Counted from the stretch's first letter, positions 21,691 through 30,385 are shown. The stretch: 33,021 nucleotides of DNA from Bacteroidota bacterium (GCA_023251625.1 JAHEYK010000015.1:1-33021), one strand, 5' to 3'. Translations and numbers: made by a program. The notes: generated by a model from the letters alone, not told the origin.

Positions 21691-21698
21691 TACATTTG
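21691..21698 (+). promoter_or_regulatory. Putative -7 box of the Omp28/TlpA/DUF6029 cluster
   Basis: TACATTTG matches TAnnTTTG exactly. A start near 21704 gives a leader of about 40 bases before the ATG at 21745. The region from 21523 to 21744 is otherwise very AT-rich and holds no gene. Confidence 0.5.
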
Positions 21699-21744
21699 AC
21701 AACGTTTTTCAAAACACCATTTACATTCATTAAAAACACCAGAA

Positions 21745-23841
21745 ATGAAAAAGATCTTACTCTCAGTTTCAGCTCTCACAATAGCTGGCGCAATGTTCGC
21801 CCAGGTTCCAAAGTTCTGTTTGCTGGAAGAATTCACTCAGGCAAGCTGTCCTCCATGTGCGGCCCAGAACCCAGGTTTTGAAAGCAGTATTTTGACCCCC
21901 AATCCTGTCAAAGTACACCACATCTCAGTGCATACTTCATGGCCGGGCACAGATCCTATGTATAACACAAATACAGGCGGAAGTGCAGCGCGTGTTACAT
22001 TTTACGGTGTGAGTGGTGTACCTGATGTACTTGTTAATGGGAATCAGAAACACACCTCGCCGAGCGGAGTTACACAAAGCGATGTAGATAATTCATGGGC
22101 AGCAGGCAGTGCTGTAAAGATCGTTGTTACAGAAGTAGACAATGGTAATAACCGTGATGTGACGGTAAAAGTTACTTCAGTAGGTACTCCACCAGCAGGA
22201 ACTTACCAATTATATGTAGCGGCAATTCACCGCTTAGCTACTTATACTACTGCTCCCGGTACAAACGGAGAGAAAACTTTCCCCAATGTATTTCGCCAGA
22301 TGATCAGTGGCAATCCTCAAACACTTCCCAACGGAAATGCGAATGGGGTTGCGATCACACTTCCTGCGGTTGGAAATACAGTAACACTGGGACCTTATAA
22401 CTATCTTGAAACTGTAGCGGTCAATGGGGTAACAGCTCAGCTTGCTTCGTTGGCTTGGATACAAAATACTTCTACAAAAGAGGTTATACAATCAGGCGCT
22501 TCATTCGATCCTCCTATGAATGGCTTGATGTCATCTCCTCCTGCTGCGGTGGTAAATGCTCCTGCATCTGCCGCACAAACATTCAGCTTCACTACAACAA
22601 ACAGCGGAAGTTCAGCGGAATCGTTCTCTTATACGCTCACTAACAATGCTCCCGGTAACTGGACCGGTGGTTTTACTGTAAACGGAACTCCTTATACAAC
22701 TACAACTACGATGAGCGTCCCTGCCAATACAACCTACCCTGTAACGATCAATGTTACTCCGGGTGCAACTCCTGCAGTAGGAAAATATACTCTTACCATG
22801 CAATCAACTACCAATCCATCTTCTCCATCTAACATCACAAGTGTGTATGTTATTTCAGGAGTTACAGATCTGGTTGTTTCAAATTCATCAGGACAAGGCG
22901 ACAATACCGGAACAGGATTACAATATGAGCCTGATTACATTGCCGGATTACAATTTGCAAATTGTGCAACTTACGGAGCTACAGATGATGTGACTTTACT
23001 CCGTGCCTTTGCTGACAATGCCATGGGACAGATAAAATACATTTACTGGAATGTGGGCTGGACCTTCCCTGCATTTGTGAATGATAATTTGGCGGCATCG
23101 CTCACTACTTTCTTGAATGGTGGCGGATGCTTGTTCGTTGCAGGCCAGGATTTTGGTTGGGATGTTTGGACAGCCTCTTCGGGAGGCGGACATGGAACTC
23201 CTGCTCAGCAAACGTTCTACACCAATTTCTTAGGAGCGTCTTTTGTGGATGACGGAGTGGCAACTACCACTGCCATAGGTGCAAACGCATCCGATGCCAT
23301 CTTCGGTACTGCACCGGCCAGTATCCCTCTTTCAACAACAGTATATACCGGTACCAGCTTTTTCCCGGACGATATCAATACAACAGGTACTGGGCAAGTG
23401 ATCTTCAAGTACAGCGCAAATTCAAAAACAGCGGGCGTTCGTAACACGAATGGTACATTTAAAACAGTGTATCTCGCTCCCGGAATCGAGCAGATGACTA
23501 CAGCAGCAAATAAAAATGCGGTGCTGAAGATCTCTTATGACTGGTTCCACGCGGCAGTAAGCACGCAAGACCTTGACAATGCGATGCTGGCTATGAGTAT
23601 GGGACAGAATTTTCCGAACCCAGCGAATGATTTCACATACATTCCTTTTTCTGAACTGAACAAGGATGCAACGCTTCAGGTGCTGGATATGACCGGAAGA
23701 GTTCTTTCTGAGAACAAAATAGAAAAAGGTTCAGTGATCTTCAAACTGAATACTTCCAAACTTGTATCCGGAATGTATATGTATAGATTGACTGACGGAA
23801 CCAATGCAGGAAGCGCTAAGCCTCTGCAAGTGATTCGTTAA
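21745..23841 (+). CDS. Omp28-like secreted protein with type A T9SS sorting domain
   Basis: A 698-residue exported protein. The signal peptide is MKKILLSVSALTIAGAMFAQ. Next comes an Omp28/thioredoxin-like domain with LLEEFTQASCPPCAAQNP (CxxC at residues 35 and 38) and the GVSGVPDVLVNG loop with the cis-proline position. The middle has an Ig-like region (about 260-375) and a domain with the pattern of a type 1 glutamine-amidotransferase-like or ThuA-like fold (TFLNGGGCLFVAGQDFGWDV). The last 80 residues are a type A sorting domain (MGQNFPNPANDFTYIPFSE, VLDMTGRVL, LVSGMYMYRLTDG). It probably acts outside the cell or on its surface with a thiol-active head. A 12-base-pair hairpin terminator separates it from tlpA. 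Confidence 0.9.
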   Translation: MKKILLSVSALTIAGAMFAQVPKFCLLEEFTQASCPPCAAQNPGFESSILTPNPVKVHHISVHTSWPGTDPMYNTNTGGSAARVTFYGVSGVPDVLVNGNQKHTSPSGVTQSDVDNSWAAGSAVKIVVTEVDNGNNRDVTVKVTSVGTPPAGTYQLYVAAIHRLATYTTAPGTNGEKTFPNVFRQMISGNPQTLPNGNANGVAITLPAVGNTVTLGPYNYLETVAVNGVTAQLASLAWIQNTSTKEVIQSGASFDPPMNGLMSSPPAAVVNAPASAAQTFSFTTTNSGSSAESFSYTLTNNAPGNWTGGFTVNGTPYTTTTTMSVPANTTYPVTINVTPGATPAVGKYTLTMQSTTNPSSPSNITSVYVISGVTDLVVSNSSGQGDNTGTGLQYEPDYIAGLQFANCATYGATDDVTLLRAFADNAMGQIKYIYWNVGWTFPAFVNDNLAASLTTFLNGGGCLFVAGQDFGWDVWTASSGGGHGTPAQQTFYTNFLGASFVDDGVATTTAIGANASDAIFGTAPASIPLSTTVYTGTSFFPDDINTTGTGQVIFKYSANSKTAGVRNTNGTFKTVYLAPGIEQMTTAANKNAVLKISYDWFHAAVSTQDLDNAMLAMSMGQNFPNPANDFTYIPFSELNKDATLQVLDMTGRVLSENKIEKGSVIFKLNTSKLVSGMYMYRLTDGTNAGSAKPLQVIR

Positions 23842-23856
23842 TAGAAGGTCTTTTTG

Positions 23857-23901
23857 AATCAGCAGTTTGGTGCAATTATTGTATTAAACTGCTGATTTCA
23901 T
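23857..23901 (+). terminator. Hairpin terminator after the Omp28-like gene
   Basis: A perfect 12-base stem, AATCAGCAGTTT (23857-23868) with AAACTGCTGATT (23886-23897), has a 17-base loop and is followed by TCATTTT. The T tract is weak, so it may only partly reduce transcription into tlpA. Confidence 0.65.
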
Positions 23902-23917
23902 TTTAACACAAGCAACT

Positions 23918-24427
23918 ATGAGAAAACTTATTTTATCCCTGTTTATTGGCTTTATTTTAGTTTCCTTTCAATCAGGTCCGCATAAGGTACCTGCCGTGCA
24001 GATACAGACTCTGGAGGGAAAGAACGTGAACACTTCCACTTTTTCAAATGGAGGTAAACCTATTCTCATCTCTTTTTGGGCAACCTGGTGCAGTCCGTGT
24101 AAAAAAGAACTGAACGCTATCGCTGAAGTGTATGATGAATGGCAAAAAGAAACCGGTGTTAAACTCATTGCTATTTCCATTGATGACTCCAAAAGTTCAA
24201 GCAAAGTAGCCCCTTACGTAAATGGCAAAGGATGGGAGTATGAAGAATACCTGGACATTAATTCCGATTTTAAACGTGCGATTGGTGTAAATGACCCTCC
24301 TCAGACTTTTTTAGTGGATGGTAAAGGGGATATCGTGTGGCAGCATGTGGGCTTTAAAGATGGGGACGAGCAGCAGTATATTGAAGCACTCCGCAAACTT
24401 GCAAAGGGAGAGAAGTTGGAACATTAG
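23918..24427 (+). CDS. TlpA-type periplasmic thioredoxin
   Basis: A 169-residue protein with an N-terminal export signal (MRKLILSLFIGFILVSFQ) and a thioredoxin fold: PILISFWATWCSPCKKEL (CxxC at residues 58 and 61), the VKLIAISIDDS strand and the PPQTFLVDGKG cis-proline loop. Members reduce disulfides in exported proteins or assist cytochrome maturation. Its place among Omp28 and DUF6029 genes suggests that it serves those proteins. Export signal without a lipobox Cys, so probably periplasmic. Confidence 0.93.
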   Translation: MRKLILSLFIGFILVSFQSGPHKVPAVQIQTLEGKNVNTSTFSNGGKPILISFWATWCSPCKKELNAIAEVYDEWQKETGVKLIAISIDDSKSSSKVAPYVNGKGWEYEEYLDINSDFKRAIGVNDPPQTFLVDGKGDIVWQHVGFKDGDEQQYIEALRKLAKGEKLEH

Positions 24428-24430
24428 GCT

Positions 24431-24495
24431 CCTGCTAAATTACTAGAGGATTTAGTTTTGATTCGTACATTCGTACAGATTCGTAATTTAGTAGG
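24431..24495. repeat. Inverted-repeat element with three ATTCGTA motifs
   Basis: Ends CCTGCTAAATTAC (24431-24443) and GTAATTTAGTAGG (24483-24495) are inverted copies with one mismatch. Inside, ATTCGTA occurs at 24461, 24469 and 24479. The element fills the gap between tlpA and the DUF6029 gene and resembles the element at 18112-18195. Confidence 0.65.
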
Positions 24496-24504
24496 TAATA
24501 ATTT

Positions 24505-26166
24505 ATGAAAAAACTCTTTTTACTTTTTATCTCATTATTTTTCGGAGGGATCATTTTTTCTCAGAACACTCCTTCGGCAGGCGAGATCCATGGCAACTTT
24601 CAGGCAAACGGGCAGTATTACAACCCCGATGCTTCTATTGGCGCGCCTCCTGTTCCTGAAAAAACTTTGATACAGGGGTTTTCAAACCTGATGTATTCCA
24701 CCGGAAATTTTACTGCGGGCATTCGTTATGAAACGTATCAGAACCCGATGCAAGGCTACGATCCCCGTTACAAGGGAAGCGGAATTCCGTATCGGTTTGC
24801 TACGTATAAGCTAAATGAGCTGGAAGTTACCATTGGAAATTATTACGAGCAGTTCGGAAGCGGGATAGTTCTCCGTGCTTACGAAGAAAAAGGGCTTGGC
24901 ATTGATAATGTGCTGGATGGCATGCGTGTTAAATTTTCTTCGCATGGATTTTACCTGAAAGGCCTTGTAGGGAAGCAACGCTCTTACTGGGGCCAGGGAG
25001 CAGGCCTTGTGCGTGGTTTTGATGGTGAAGTCAACTTGAACGAACTTTTTGCGCGTCCGAATGATTCTACTTATCAGGCTCCTAAAACAAAAATTACACT
25101 GGGCGGCAGTTTTGTGAGCAAATACCAGGATGGCGACCAGGTTACATACCAGTCAAGTACATTGAAAGTTCCGCAGAATGTGGGCGCATCGGCAGGGCGC
25201 ATCGGCATCAGCAGAGGGAAAGTGAATATTACGGGAGAATATGTTTACAAGATAAATGACCCCACTGCGTTTAACAGTTACATCTACAAACCCGGAGATG
25301 CCATGCTCATCAACGCAAATTATTCTCAAAAAGGATTTGGAGTTTATTTGGGCATGAAGAGAATTGATAATATGTCGTATAAATCCGACCGTAATGCTAC
25401 AGCGAACGATCTCAATATGAATTTTATTCCTTCGTTCACCAAGCAACATACCTATTCTCTTCTTGCTTTTTATCCCTATGCTACACAGCCCAACGGGGAG
25501 ATAAATTACCAGACGGAGATACTCAAGAAGTTTAAAAAAGGTTCCGCCTTGGGAGGAAAATACGGAACAGATATCACCCTTAATTTTTCTCAGGTATATG
25601 CACTTGATACAACGCGTTATTCTTCGCTGGATAGTACCCGTCAAGGGTATAAATCAAATTATTTCGGCATGGGCAAACGGAAATATTACAGCGACTTTAA
25701 TGTTGAAATATCCAAAAAATTAAGCCCGAAGATGAAGATGCTGGTCATCTATGCGAACCAGGATTATAACAAGGATGTGATACAAGGAGAGAGCGGTTTC
25801 GGGACTTTTATTGCTAATACCGGTCTGGTGGAGCTTACCTATCATATGAACGGGGCAAAGTCCCTGAGAATGGAGTTACAGCATCTCTATACCAAAGAAG
25901 ATTTTAAGAATTGGGCCATGGTGCTGCTCGAATACGGTGCCGGCGAGCATTTCCTGATCAGTGCCTTTGACCAGTATAACTACGGAAACGACATAGAGGC
26001 AGACAGGATCCACTACTACACGGCAGCAGTAACCTATCTGAAAGACGCCACACGTATTTCTATAGGTTATGGAAAACAACGTGCAGGTATTTTTTGTGTA
26101 GGGGGCGTATGCCGGTATGTTCCTGCATCCAATGGACTATCCATTGCAATAACCACAACTTTTTAG
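24505..26166 (+). CDS. DUF6029 family outer-membrane protein
   Basis: A 553-residue exported protein: signal peptide MKKLFLLFISLFFGGIIFSQ, then many alternating amphipathic strands with frequent Tyr and Gly (YSTGNFTAGIRYETYQNPMQ, EVTIGNYYEQFGSGIVLR, GFYLKGLVGKQRSYWG, ISIGYGKQRAGIF), ending in the aromatic terminus ITTTF expected of an outer-membrane barrel. It matches the DUF6029 group of Bacteroidota, function unknown. A short Cys pair (CVGGVC) lies near the end. It is followed 12 bases later by the Omp28 lipoprotein gene, so the two are surely cotranscribed. Confidence 0.85.
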   Translation: MKKLFLLFISLFFGGIIFSQNTPSAGEIHGNFQANGQYYNPDASIGAPPVPEKTLIQGFSNLMYSTGNFTAGIRYETYQNPMQGYDPRYKGSGIPYRFATYKLNELEVTIGNYYEQFGSGIVLRAYEEKGLGIDNVLDGMRVKFSSHGFYLKGLVGKQRSYWGQGAGLVRGFDGEVNLNELFARPNDSTYQAPKTKITLGGSFVSKYQDGDQVTYQSSTLKVPQNVGASAGRIGISRGKVNITGEYVYKINDPTAFNSYIYKPGDAMLINANYSQKGFGVYLGMKRIDNMSYKSDRNATANDLNMNFIPSFTKQHTYSLLAFYPYATQPNGEINYQTEILKKFKKGSALGGKYGTDITLNFSQVYALDTTRYSSLDSTRQGYKSNYFGMGKRKYYSDFNVEISKKLSPKMKMLVIYANQDYNKDVIQGESGFGTFIANTGLVELTYHMNGAKSLRMELQHLYTKEDFKNWAMVLLEYGAGEHFLISAFDQYNYGNDIEADRIHYYTAAVTYLKDATRISIGYGKQRAGIFCVGGVCRYVPASNGLSIAITTTF

Positions 26167-26178
26167 TACCTTAGCACT

Positions 26179-27090
26179 ATGAAAAAGTACTTTCTCTTCT
26201 TTGCATTGGCCGGCACAGTTATCTTTTCTTCCTGCGATAAAGTGAAGGACCCTTATGCAACTACAGGAACTCCGGTGGTGCCACCTCCCGCAGGTATGGT
26301 GCGTAAAGTATTAATTGAAGAGTTCACCGGGCATAAATGCCCTAATTGCCCGCTTGGAGCATTAGCGATGCATGCTTGTCAACATGATTTTCCCGGACAA
26401 GTTATCGGGGTGGTAATACATAATGCAATTCCATTTTCTAATCCGCAAACTGCTCCTTATGTTGAGAATTTCCAAACAACTGTTGGAAATGGTTATTACA
26501 ATACAACTTTTCAACCCGGTTCATATCCTACAGGAATGGTGAACAGAATAGGTTTCCCTGCACATCTGCAGGTGTTATCCCAAACGGTGTGGCATGACAG
26601 CGTTAGCTCCCTTCTCACTAAAGCTCCGGATGCATATTTGACTATCACCAACAATTACAATGCAGGTTCAAGGTTGTTGACATCCACTGTAAAATGTAAA
26701 TTTTTGCATCCGCTTGGAAGTACGTATAAACTTGTTTTGCTTTTAACGGAAGACAGCATCGTAGCACCTCAAACTAATCTTTTAAACAGCCAAGCAGCTG
26801 ATCCGGCATATCCGTCCCCCGATGCCCTACAGTATGTTCACATGCATATGCTGAGAGCTATTATCGATGGGTCTACCGGGTCGGGCATTGCGATCGCTCC
26901 GGTTTATACGGCAGATTCTACTGTAACACCGACTGCCTTTACTTATACATTGCCGGCAACTTATCCGGTTACCCCCCCTGCCTCACAACAAACAGTTCCC
27001 AACCCTGCGAATTGCCATGTAGTGGCTTTTATTTATGATGATGTAACCATGGAGGTCGTACAGGCAGAAGAATCATCACCCATACAATAA
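26179..27090 (+). CDS. Omp28-related lipoprotein
   Basis: A 303-residue lipoprotein: MKKYFLFFALAGTVIFSSC with lipidated Cys19, then a linker and an Omp28 domain with VLIEEFTGHKCPNCPLGA (CxxC at residues 54 and 57). The loop SYPTGMVNRIGF gives the proline position. Omp28 domains have a thioredoxin-like core and occur in Bacteroidota outer membranes; their exact role is unknown. It ends the plus-strand cluster and faces the convergent T9SS genes 18 bases away. Confidence 0.9.
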   Translation: MKKYFLFFALAGTVIFSSCDKVKDPYATTGTPVVPPPAGMVRKVLIEEFTGHKCPNCPLGALAMHACQHDFPGQVIGVVIHNAIPFSNPQTAPYVENFQTTVGNGYYNTTFQPGSYPTGMVNRIGFPAHLQVLSQTVWHDSVSSLLTKAPDAYLTITNNYNAGSRLLTSTVKCKFLHPLGSTYKLVLLLTEDSIVAPQTNLLNSQAADPAYPSPDALQYVHMHMLRAIIDGSTGSGIAIAPVYTADSTVTPTAFTYTLPATYPVTPPASQQTVPNPANCHVVAFIYDDVTMEVVQAEESSPIQ

Positions 27091-27108
27091 CTGAGCAAGG
27101 AGTAGCTA

Positions 27109-27819
27109 TTACTTAACAACTGAAAACTTTCCGGAATTGACCCGCGTATTACCCGAGAGCAGGCTATAAGAATAAATTCCAGCGGCAAGGTTAAGTGATA
27201 GGTTATTGTTTCCTTCTTTCAGGTCGCCAATTGTTTTTATAACACTTCCATAGACATCATAAAGTACAAACAAAATATCCGTGCTTTTGATATTTGCAAG
27301 GTTCATACTGAGGGCATTTCCTGAAATTACAGGAGAGGGATAGATGGACACTTGTGTTGACTTCCCGGACTCATTTACTCCGGCACCAAACTCACTCACT
27401 CCGTGAAAACGCTGTATGTAGAATTCAGAAGGGTCTGACGCATTTTTTATTTTCATAATAACTGTGCCGCTGTCGGGGTTTGCAGTGATGATGAGGTGAA
27501 CCGCCATGTTCACAGAATCATTCTTGGGCATTGTGTACCGGAAGCTGTCGATCGTTGGCATCTGGCAGAAATAAAAACAAAATGAGCTGGTCCATCCCGG
27601 AGTAGAGGTGTCATCCATTACGCGTATCACATCTACAGTTAACGGAGCTCCTGAAATATTTTTAACCCAATTTCCAACCCAGCAGCTTAGGTTAGATCCT
27701 GCAACAGGTTCACCATAGACCAGCGTATCCGGAAAAGTCAAACTAAGGGACTGGCAGGATGATCTTTCGCCCTGAATAAGGAACAGACAAATGAAGCCAA
27801 GAGAGTAAAATATTCTCAT
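27109..27819 (-). CDS. Secreted cysteine-bearing domain with type A T9SS sorting domain, paralogue 1
   Basis: A 236-residue exported protein from the ATG at 27819 (MRIFYSLGFICLFLIQGERSS); a longer frame to 27918 runs into the previous gene and is rejected. After the signal comes a domain of about 120 residues with LSCWVGNWVKN, VDVIRVMDDT and WTSSFCFYFCQMP, then GAGVNESGKS and a type A sorting domain (VSIYPSPVISGNAL, VLYDVYGSVIKT, LAAGIYSYSLLSGN). The domain resembles an Ig-like fold, and I know no name for it. It is the last of three tandem paralogues. Confidence 0.82.
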   Translation of the reverse strand: MRIFYSLGFICLFLIQGERSSCQSLSLTFPDTLVYGEPVAGSNLSCWVGNWVKNISGAPLTVDVIRVMDDTSTPGWTSSFCFYFCQMPTIDSFRYTMPKNDSVNMAVHLIITANPDSGTVIMKIKNASDPSEFYIQRFHGVSEFGAGVNESGKSTQVSIYPSPVISGNALSMNLANIKSTDILFVLYDVYGSVIKTIGDLKEGNNNLSLNLAAGIYSYSLLSGNTRVNSGKFSVVK

Positions 27820-27832
27820 GGATTTTTCTGTA

Positions 27833-28549
27833 TTATCTGATGACAGGAATTCTGCCGGAATGTAACCGGTCATTGTCGGAAATAAGGCTGTAAGAATATA
27901 TTCCGGGAGACAGGTCAAGGTTTAAAGTATTGTTGCCTTCTTTTACATCCAGGGTTCTTACCACGCTTCCGTAGATGCTGAAAACCACCAGGGATATATT
28001 TCTGCTTTTGCTTATTACGTTGGTAATGTTCATGCTGAAATTACTTCCTGCAGTTACCGGAGAAGGATACATATTCACATCTGCACTATACAGCGACAAT
28101 TCATTAACCCCTGTACATGTATTACAAGCATGATATGTTTGGTACGCAACAGTTGCAGGATTATTTGCATCCCTCACCGAATATCTGACAATACCACAGC
28201 CAGGCGTAACAGTATCGGGGTAGAAGTGGATAATAATTCCAACGGTAGAATCTCCCGGAATAGTTGTACGAACGCTGTCCTTAAAAGGGGCATAGCAGTT
28301 GCCATTCAGGCAGAAAGCGCTTGTCCAGCCTGCCGTTGCTGTATCATTCAGCACACGAACCACATCAACTGTAATAGGGTTTGATGTATTATTCTTAATG
28401 TAATCACCATTATAACATTCGAGATCTATATTATTATATGCTCCACACACTGTAGTATCTGTATTGGCAAATGTAAATGATTGGGAAAATGATCTTCCGC
28501 CCATACAAATCAACGAGCAAACAACTGCAAGAGAGTATATTTTTTTCAT
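27833..28549 (-). CDS. Secreted cysteine-bearing domain with type A T9SS sorting domain, paralogue 2
   Basis: A 238-residue exported protein, signal MKKIYSLAVVCSLICMGGRSFSQ cut to 20 as MKKIYSLAVVCSLICMGGRS. Its middle domain shares LECYNGDYIKNN, VDVVRVLNDT, WTSAFCLNGNCYAPFKDSVR with its neighbours and has an extra CNTC pair before TGVNE. The type A domain follows (VNMYPSPVTAGSNF, VFSIYGSVVRTLD, SPGIYSYSLISDN). It lies 13 bases upstream of paralogue 1 and has a good promoter (28589-28619). Confidence 0.85.
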   Translation of the reverse strand: MKKIYSLAVVCSLICMGGRSFSQSFTFANTDTTVCGAYNNIDLECYNGDYIKNNTSNPITVDVVRVLNDTATAGWTSAFCLNGNCYAPFKDSVRTTIPGDSTVGIIIHFYPDTVTPGCGIVRYSVRDANNPATVAYQTYHACNTCTGVNELSLYSADVNMYPSPVTAGSNFSMNITNVISKSRNISLVVFSIYGSVVRTLDVKEGNNTLNLDLSPGIYSYSLISDNDRLHSGRIPVIR

Positions 28550-28588
28550 AAAAATGATTTAATTTTATAGTTGAGATTTTGACAGTGA

Positions 28589-28619
28589 TAAAGGTAGGAA
28601 AAAAATAGCAAACTGCAAA
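28589..28619 (-). promoter_or_regulatory. Promoter of paralogues 2 and 1
   Basis: The minus strand has TTTG (28616-28619), 19 bases, then TACCTTTA (28589-28596), one base from TAnnTTTG. It is one of the few pairs in the window with both elements. The same TACCTTTA occurs before the deiodinase-like gene at 30353-30360. Confidence 0.55.
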
Positions 28620-28629
28620 ATATTTCAGA

Positions 28630-29328
28630 TCACTTGCCAGCCACGGCAATTTTTCCGTTTGCAACGAGTTTACCGGAAGAAAGTAAGGAATAGAAGAAAA
28701 TTCCAGGTTCAAAATTGATTGTGAGGTTGTTATTGCCCGATCGAAGCCCACATATTTCTTCTATTTTCTTTCCGGTCAGATCATATAGGATCAGCGAAAG
28801 ATCTTTTTCCTCATAAAGTTTGCCAACTTCCAGGGTAAATGGCATGCCCGATCGAATGGGGGAAGGATAAATATTTACATATTCATTTTTCGATGGGATA
28901 TCGGCAACACCCAAGCCCTTTGACGTAATTCCCCAAAGTTTAAGATAAGCCGTATTAGATGGGTTGGTAACATTTTTGAATTTCATGAGCACCATACTTG
29001 TATCGGGTGTCGTGTCGGAATAAAAATCAAGTAAAATATTTTGATAGGAACTTGGAAGCAGATAAAATCGGGCACTGTCAGCAGAAGGAGGATAGCATAC
29101 ATCGAGGCAGTATGAGGTTTGCCAGTTGGGAGCGGTGTCGTTAATAACGCGGATAACATCCACGTAAAACCCCGTTGCCGAATTATTCTTAATACTATCG
29201 GAACAGAAGATGACATCACCCGGATTTCCGTAGGCTATGGTATCAGCAGCTACTACAGAAAAGCTCTGCGCGAAGTTGATGGTAGCATACGAAAGAAAAA
29301 CAAATGTGATATATATGTTCTTCAGCAT
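28630..29328 (-). CDS. Secreted cysteine-bearing domain with type A T9SS sorting domain, paralogue 3
   Basis: A 232-residue exported protein (MLKNIYITFVFLSYATINFA). The domain has VIFCSDSIKNNS, VDVIRVINDT and WQTSYCLDVCYPPSADSAR, matching the other two copies, then a short linker and a type A sorting domain (VNIYPSPIRSGMPF, LILYDLTGKKIEE, FEPGIFFYSLLSSG). It starts five bases after the deiodinase-like gene stops, so the two form one transcript and their products may act together. Confidence 0.85.
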   Translation of the reverse strand: MLKNIYITFVFLSYATINFAQSFSVVAADTIAYGNPGDVIFCSDSIKNNSATGFYVDVIRVINDTAPNWQTSYCLDVCYPPSADSARFYLLPSSYQNILLDFYSDTTPDTSMVLMKFKNVTNPSNTAYLKLWGITSKGLGVADIPSKNEYVNIYPSPIRSGMPFTLEVGKLYEEKDLSLILYDLTGKKIEEICGLRSGNNNLTINFEPGIFFYSLLSSGKLVANGKIAVAGK

Positions 29329-29333
29329 AGGAT

Positions 29334-30326
29334 TTATTCCAGAATAATTTTCCCGGTGTGCATAAGAAAAGCGGCATTGCTTAGCTTGTAAAAGTATATT
29401 CCTGCTACAAGGCTTCCCGTTTCAATTTTAAAACTTTTAGTTCCGGGTGGAAGATTTTTTTTCATTACCTCTTGGCCAAACACATCGAATAGTTTTATTT
29501 CAAGAGAAGCAGAATTGTATTCTGCACCCTGTAGGCTGAACTCTGAGGCTTCGGTTGCGGGATTTGGATAAATAGAAATAGTTGGCTCAACAGTAGGCTC
29601 CTTCACAGCTAAAGCAGAGAGCAATGAACTGATGCAAGTCGACATATTATTGGGGGCTTTGTTGAACCAGCCGTGCTTACAATAAACAGTACCGTTTGTT
29701 GGATTGATCAGATAAGCATTGTTGGGTGCCGGACCGAATGTTTTCCAGAATTCATTACAGGGCCCATCGATTACCATAGGCGCATTTATGGTAGGCATGC
29801 AAGTGCAGGTATTGTTCATCATATCAGTGGCAGTGGCTTTTCTCGCCCCGTAAGTGGTGGGCTGGAGGTACATCACCCCTTCTGTTTGGTTTTGGCTTGG
29901 GTTCCATACATTGCAGCTATACGGGCTGGTGTCCGGTGATTTAGGATGTGCTTCGCATACATAAACTACTAAAAAATTTACCTGGCTTCCATACGAGCTG
30001 ACAAGCGTGTTCAGGTCGGTGATCTTTCCGCGCCAGACCGGGCATGTAAAACTTCCGGCAACGATGCAGAGAGGTTTTCCGCTGCTCAAAAGCGTTTGTG
30101 CATCCATCGGGGTTCCGTTCAGAGTGTAAAACTGAAATTGCGGAATGGTATCGCCGACTTTTAAACCATCGGTATCGAAATTATAATTCGTGGAACACTG
30201 CGGGGTGCAAATTGCGTCATTGTCATTAGGAAGGGAAGACACCCCGATGGAAGACTTCAATTGCAGTTGTGCGGATAATGCAGAAGAAATAATTATTCCG
30301 GTAAGAACAGCGTAAATTTTTTGCAT
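29334..30326 (-). CDS. Deiodinase-like thioredoxin-fold protein with type A T9SS sorting domain
   Basis: A 330-residue exported protein from the ATG at 30326 (MQKIYAVLTGIIISSALSAQ). A thioredoxin-fold domain (about 45-245) has FQFYTLNGTPMDAQTLLSSG, the active-site segment AGSFTCPVWRGK with Cys95, and NFLVVYVCEAHPKSPD with Glu125-His127. The GSxT-(U/C)-P segment followed about 30 residues on by FLVxYxxEAH is the signature of iodothyronine deiodinases, where the Cys95 position is selenocysteine. Here the codon is TGC. Several extra Cys follow (NNTCTCMP, GPCNEF, YCKHGW, STCISS). The last 80 residues are a type A sorting domain. Likely a surface thiol or peroxide enzyme; true dehalogenation is not shown. 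Confidence 0.85.
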   Translation of the reverse strand: MQKIYAVLTGIIISSALSAQLQLKSSIGVSSLPNDNDAICTPQCSTNYNFDTDGLKVGDTIPQFQFYTLNGTPMDAQTLLSSGKPLCIVAGSFTCPVWRGKITDLNTLVSSYGSQVNFLVVYVCEAHPKSPDTSPYSCNVWNPSQNQTEGVMYLQPTTYGARKATATDMMNNTCTCMPTINAPMVIDGPCNEFWKTFGPAPNNAYLINPTNGTVYCKHGWFNKAPNNMSTCISSLLSALAVKEPTVEPTISIYPNPATEASEFSLQGAEYNSASLEIKLFDVFGQEVMKKNLPPGTKSFKIETGSLVAGIYFYKLSNAAFLMHTGKIILE

Positions 30327-30352
30327 GCTAAATAGTTTATAATTAAGACGTA

Positions 30353-30360
30353 TAAAGGTA
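30353..30360 (-). promoter_or_regulatory. Putative -7 box of the deiodinase-like gene
   Basis: The minus strand reads TACCTTTA, one base from TAnnTTTG and identical to the box before paralogue 2. A start near 30347 gives a leader of about 20 bases. Confidence 0.4.
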
Positions 30361-30385
30361 AGAAAAGGATACAAAAAGTAAAAAA

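Noticed and set aside
27820-27918. N-terminal extension of paralogue 1 to 27918
   Set aside because: It overlaps the end of paralogue 2 and hides a good signal peptide that starts at 27819.
30042-30044. Selenocysteine in the deiodinase-like protein
   Set aside because: The active-site codon is TGC (Cys), not TGA, so no recoding is needed.
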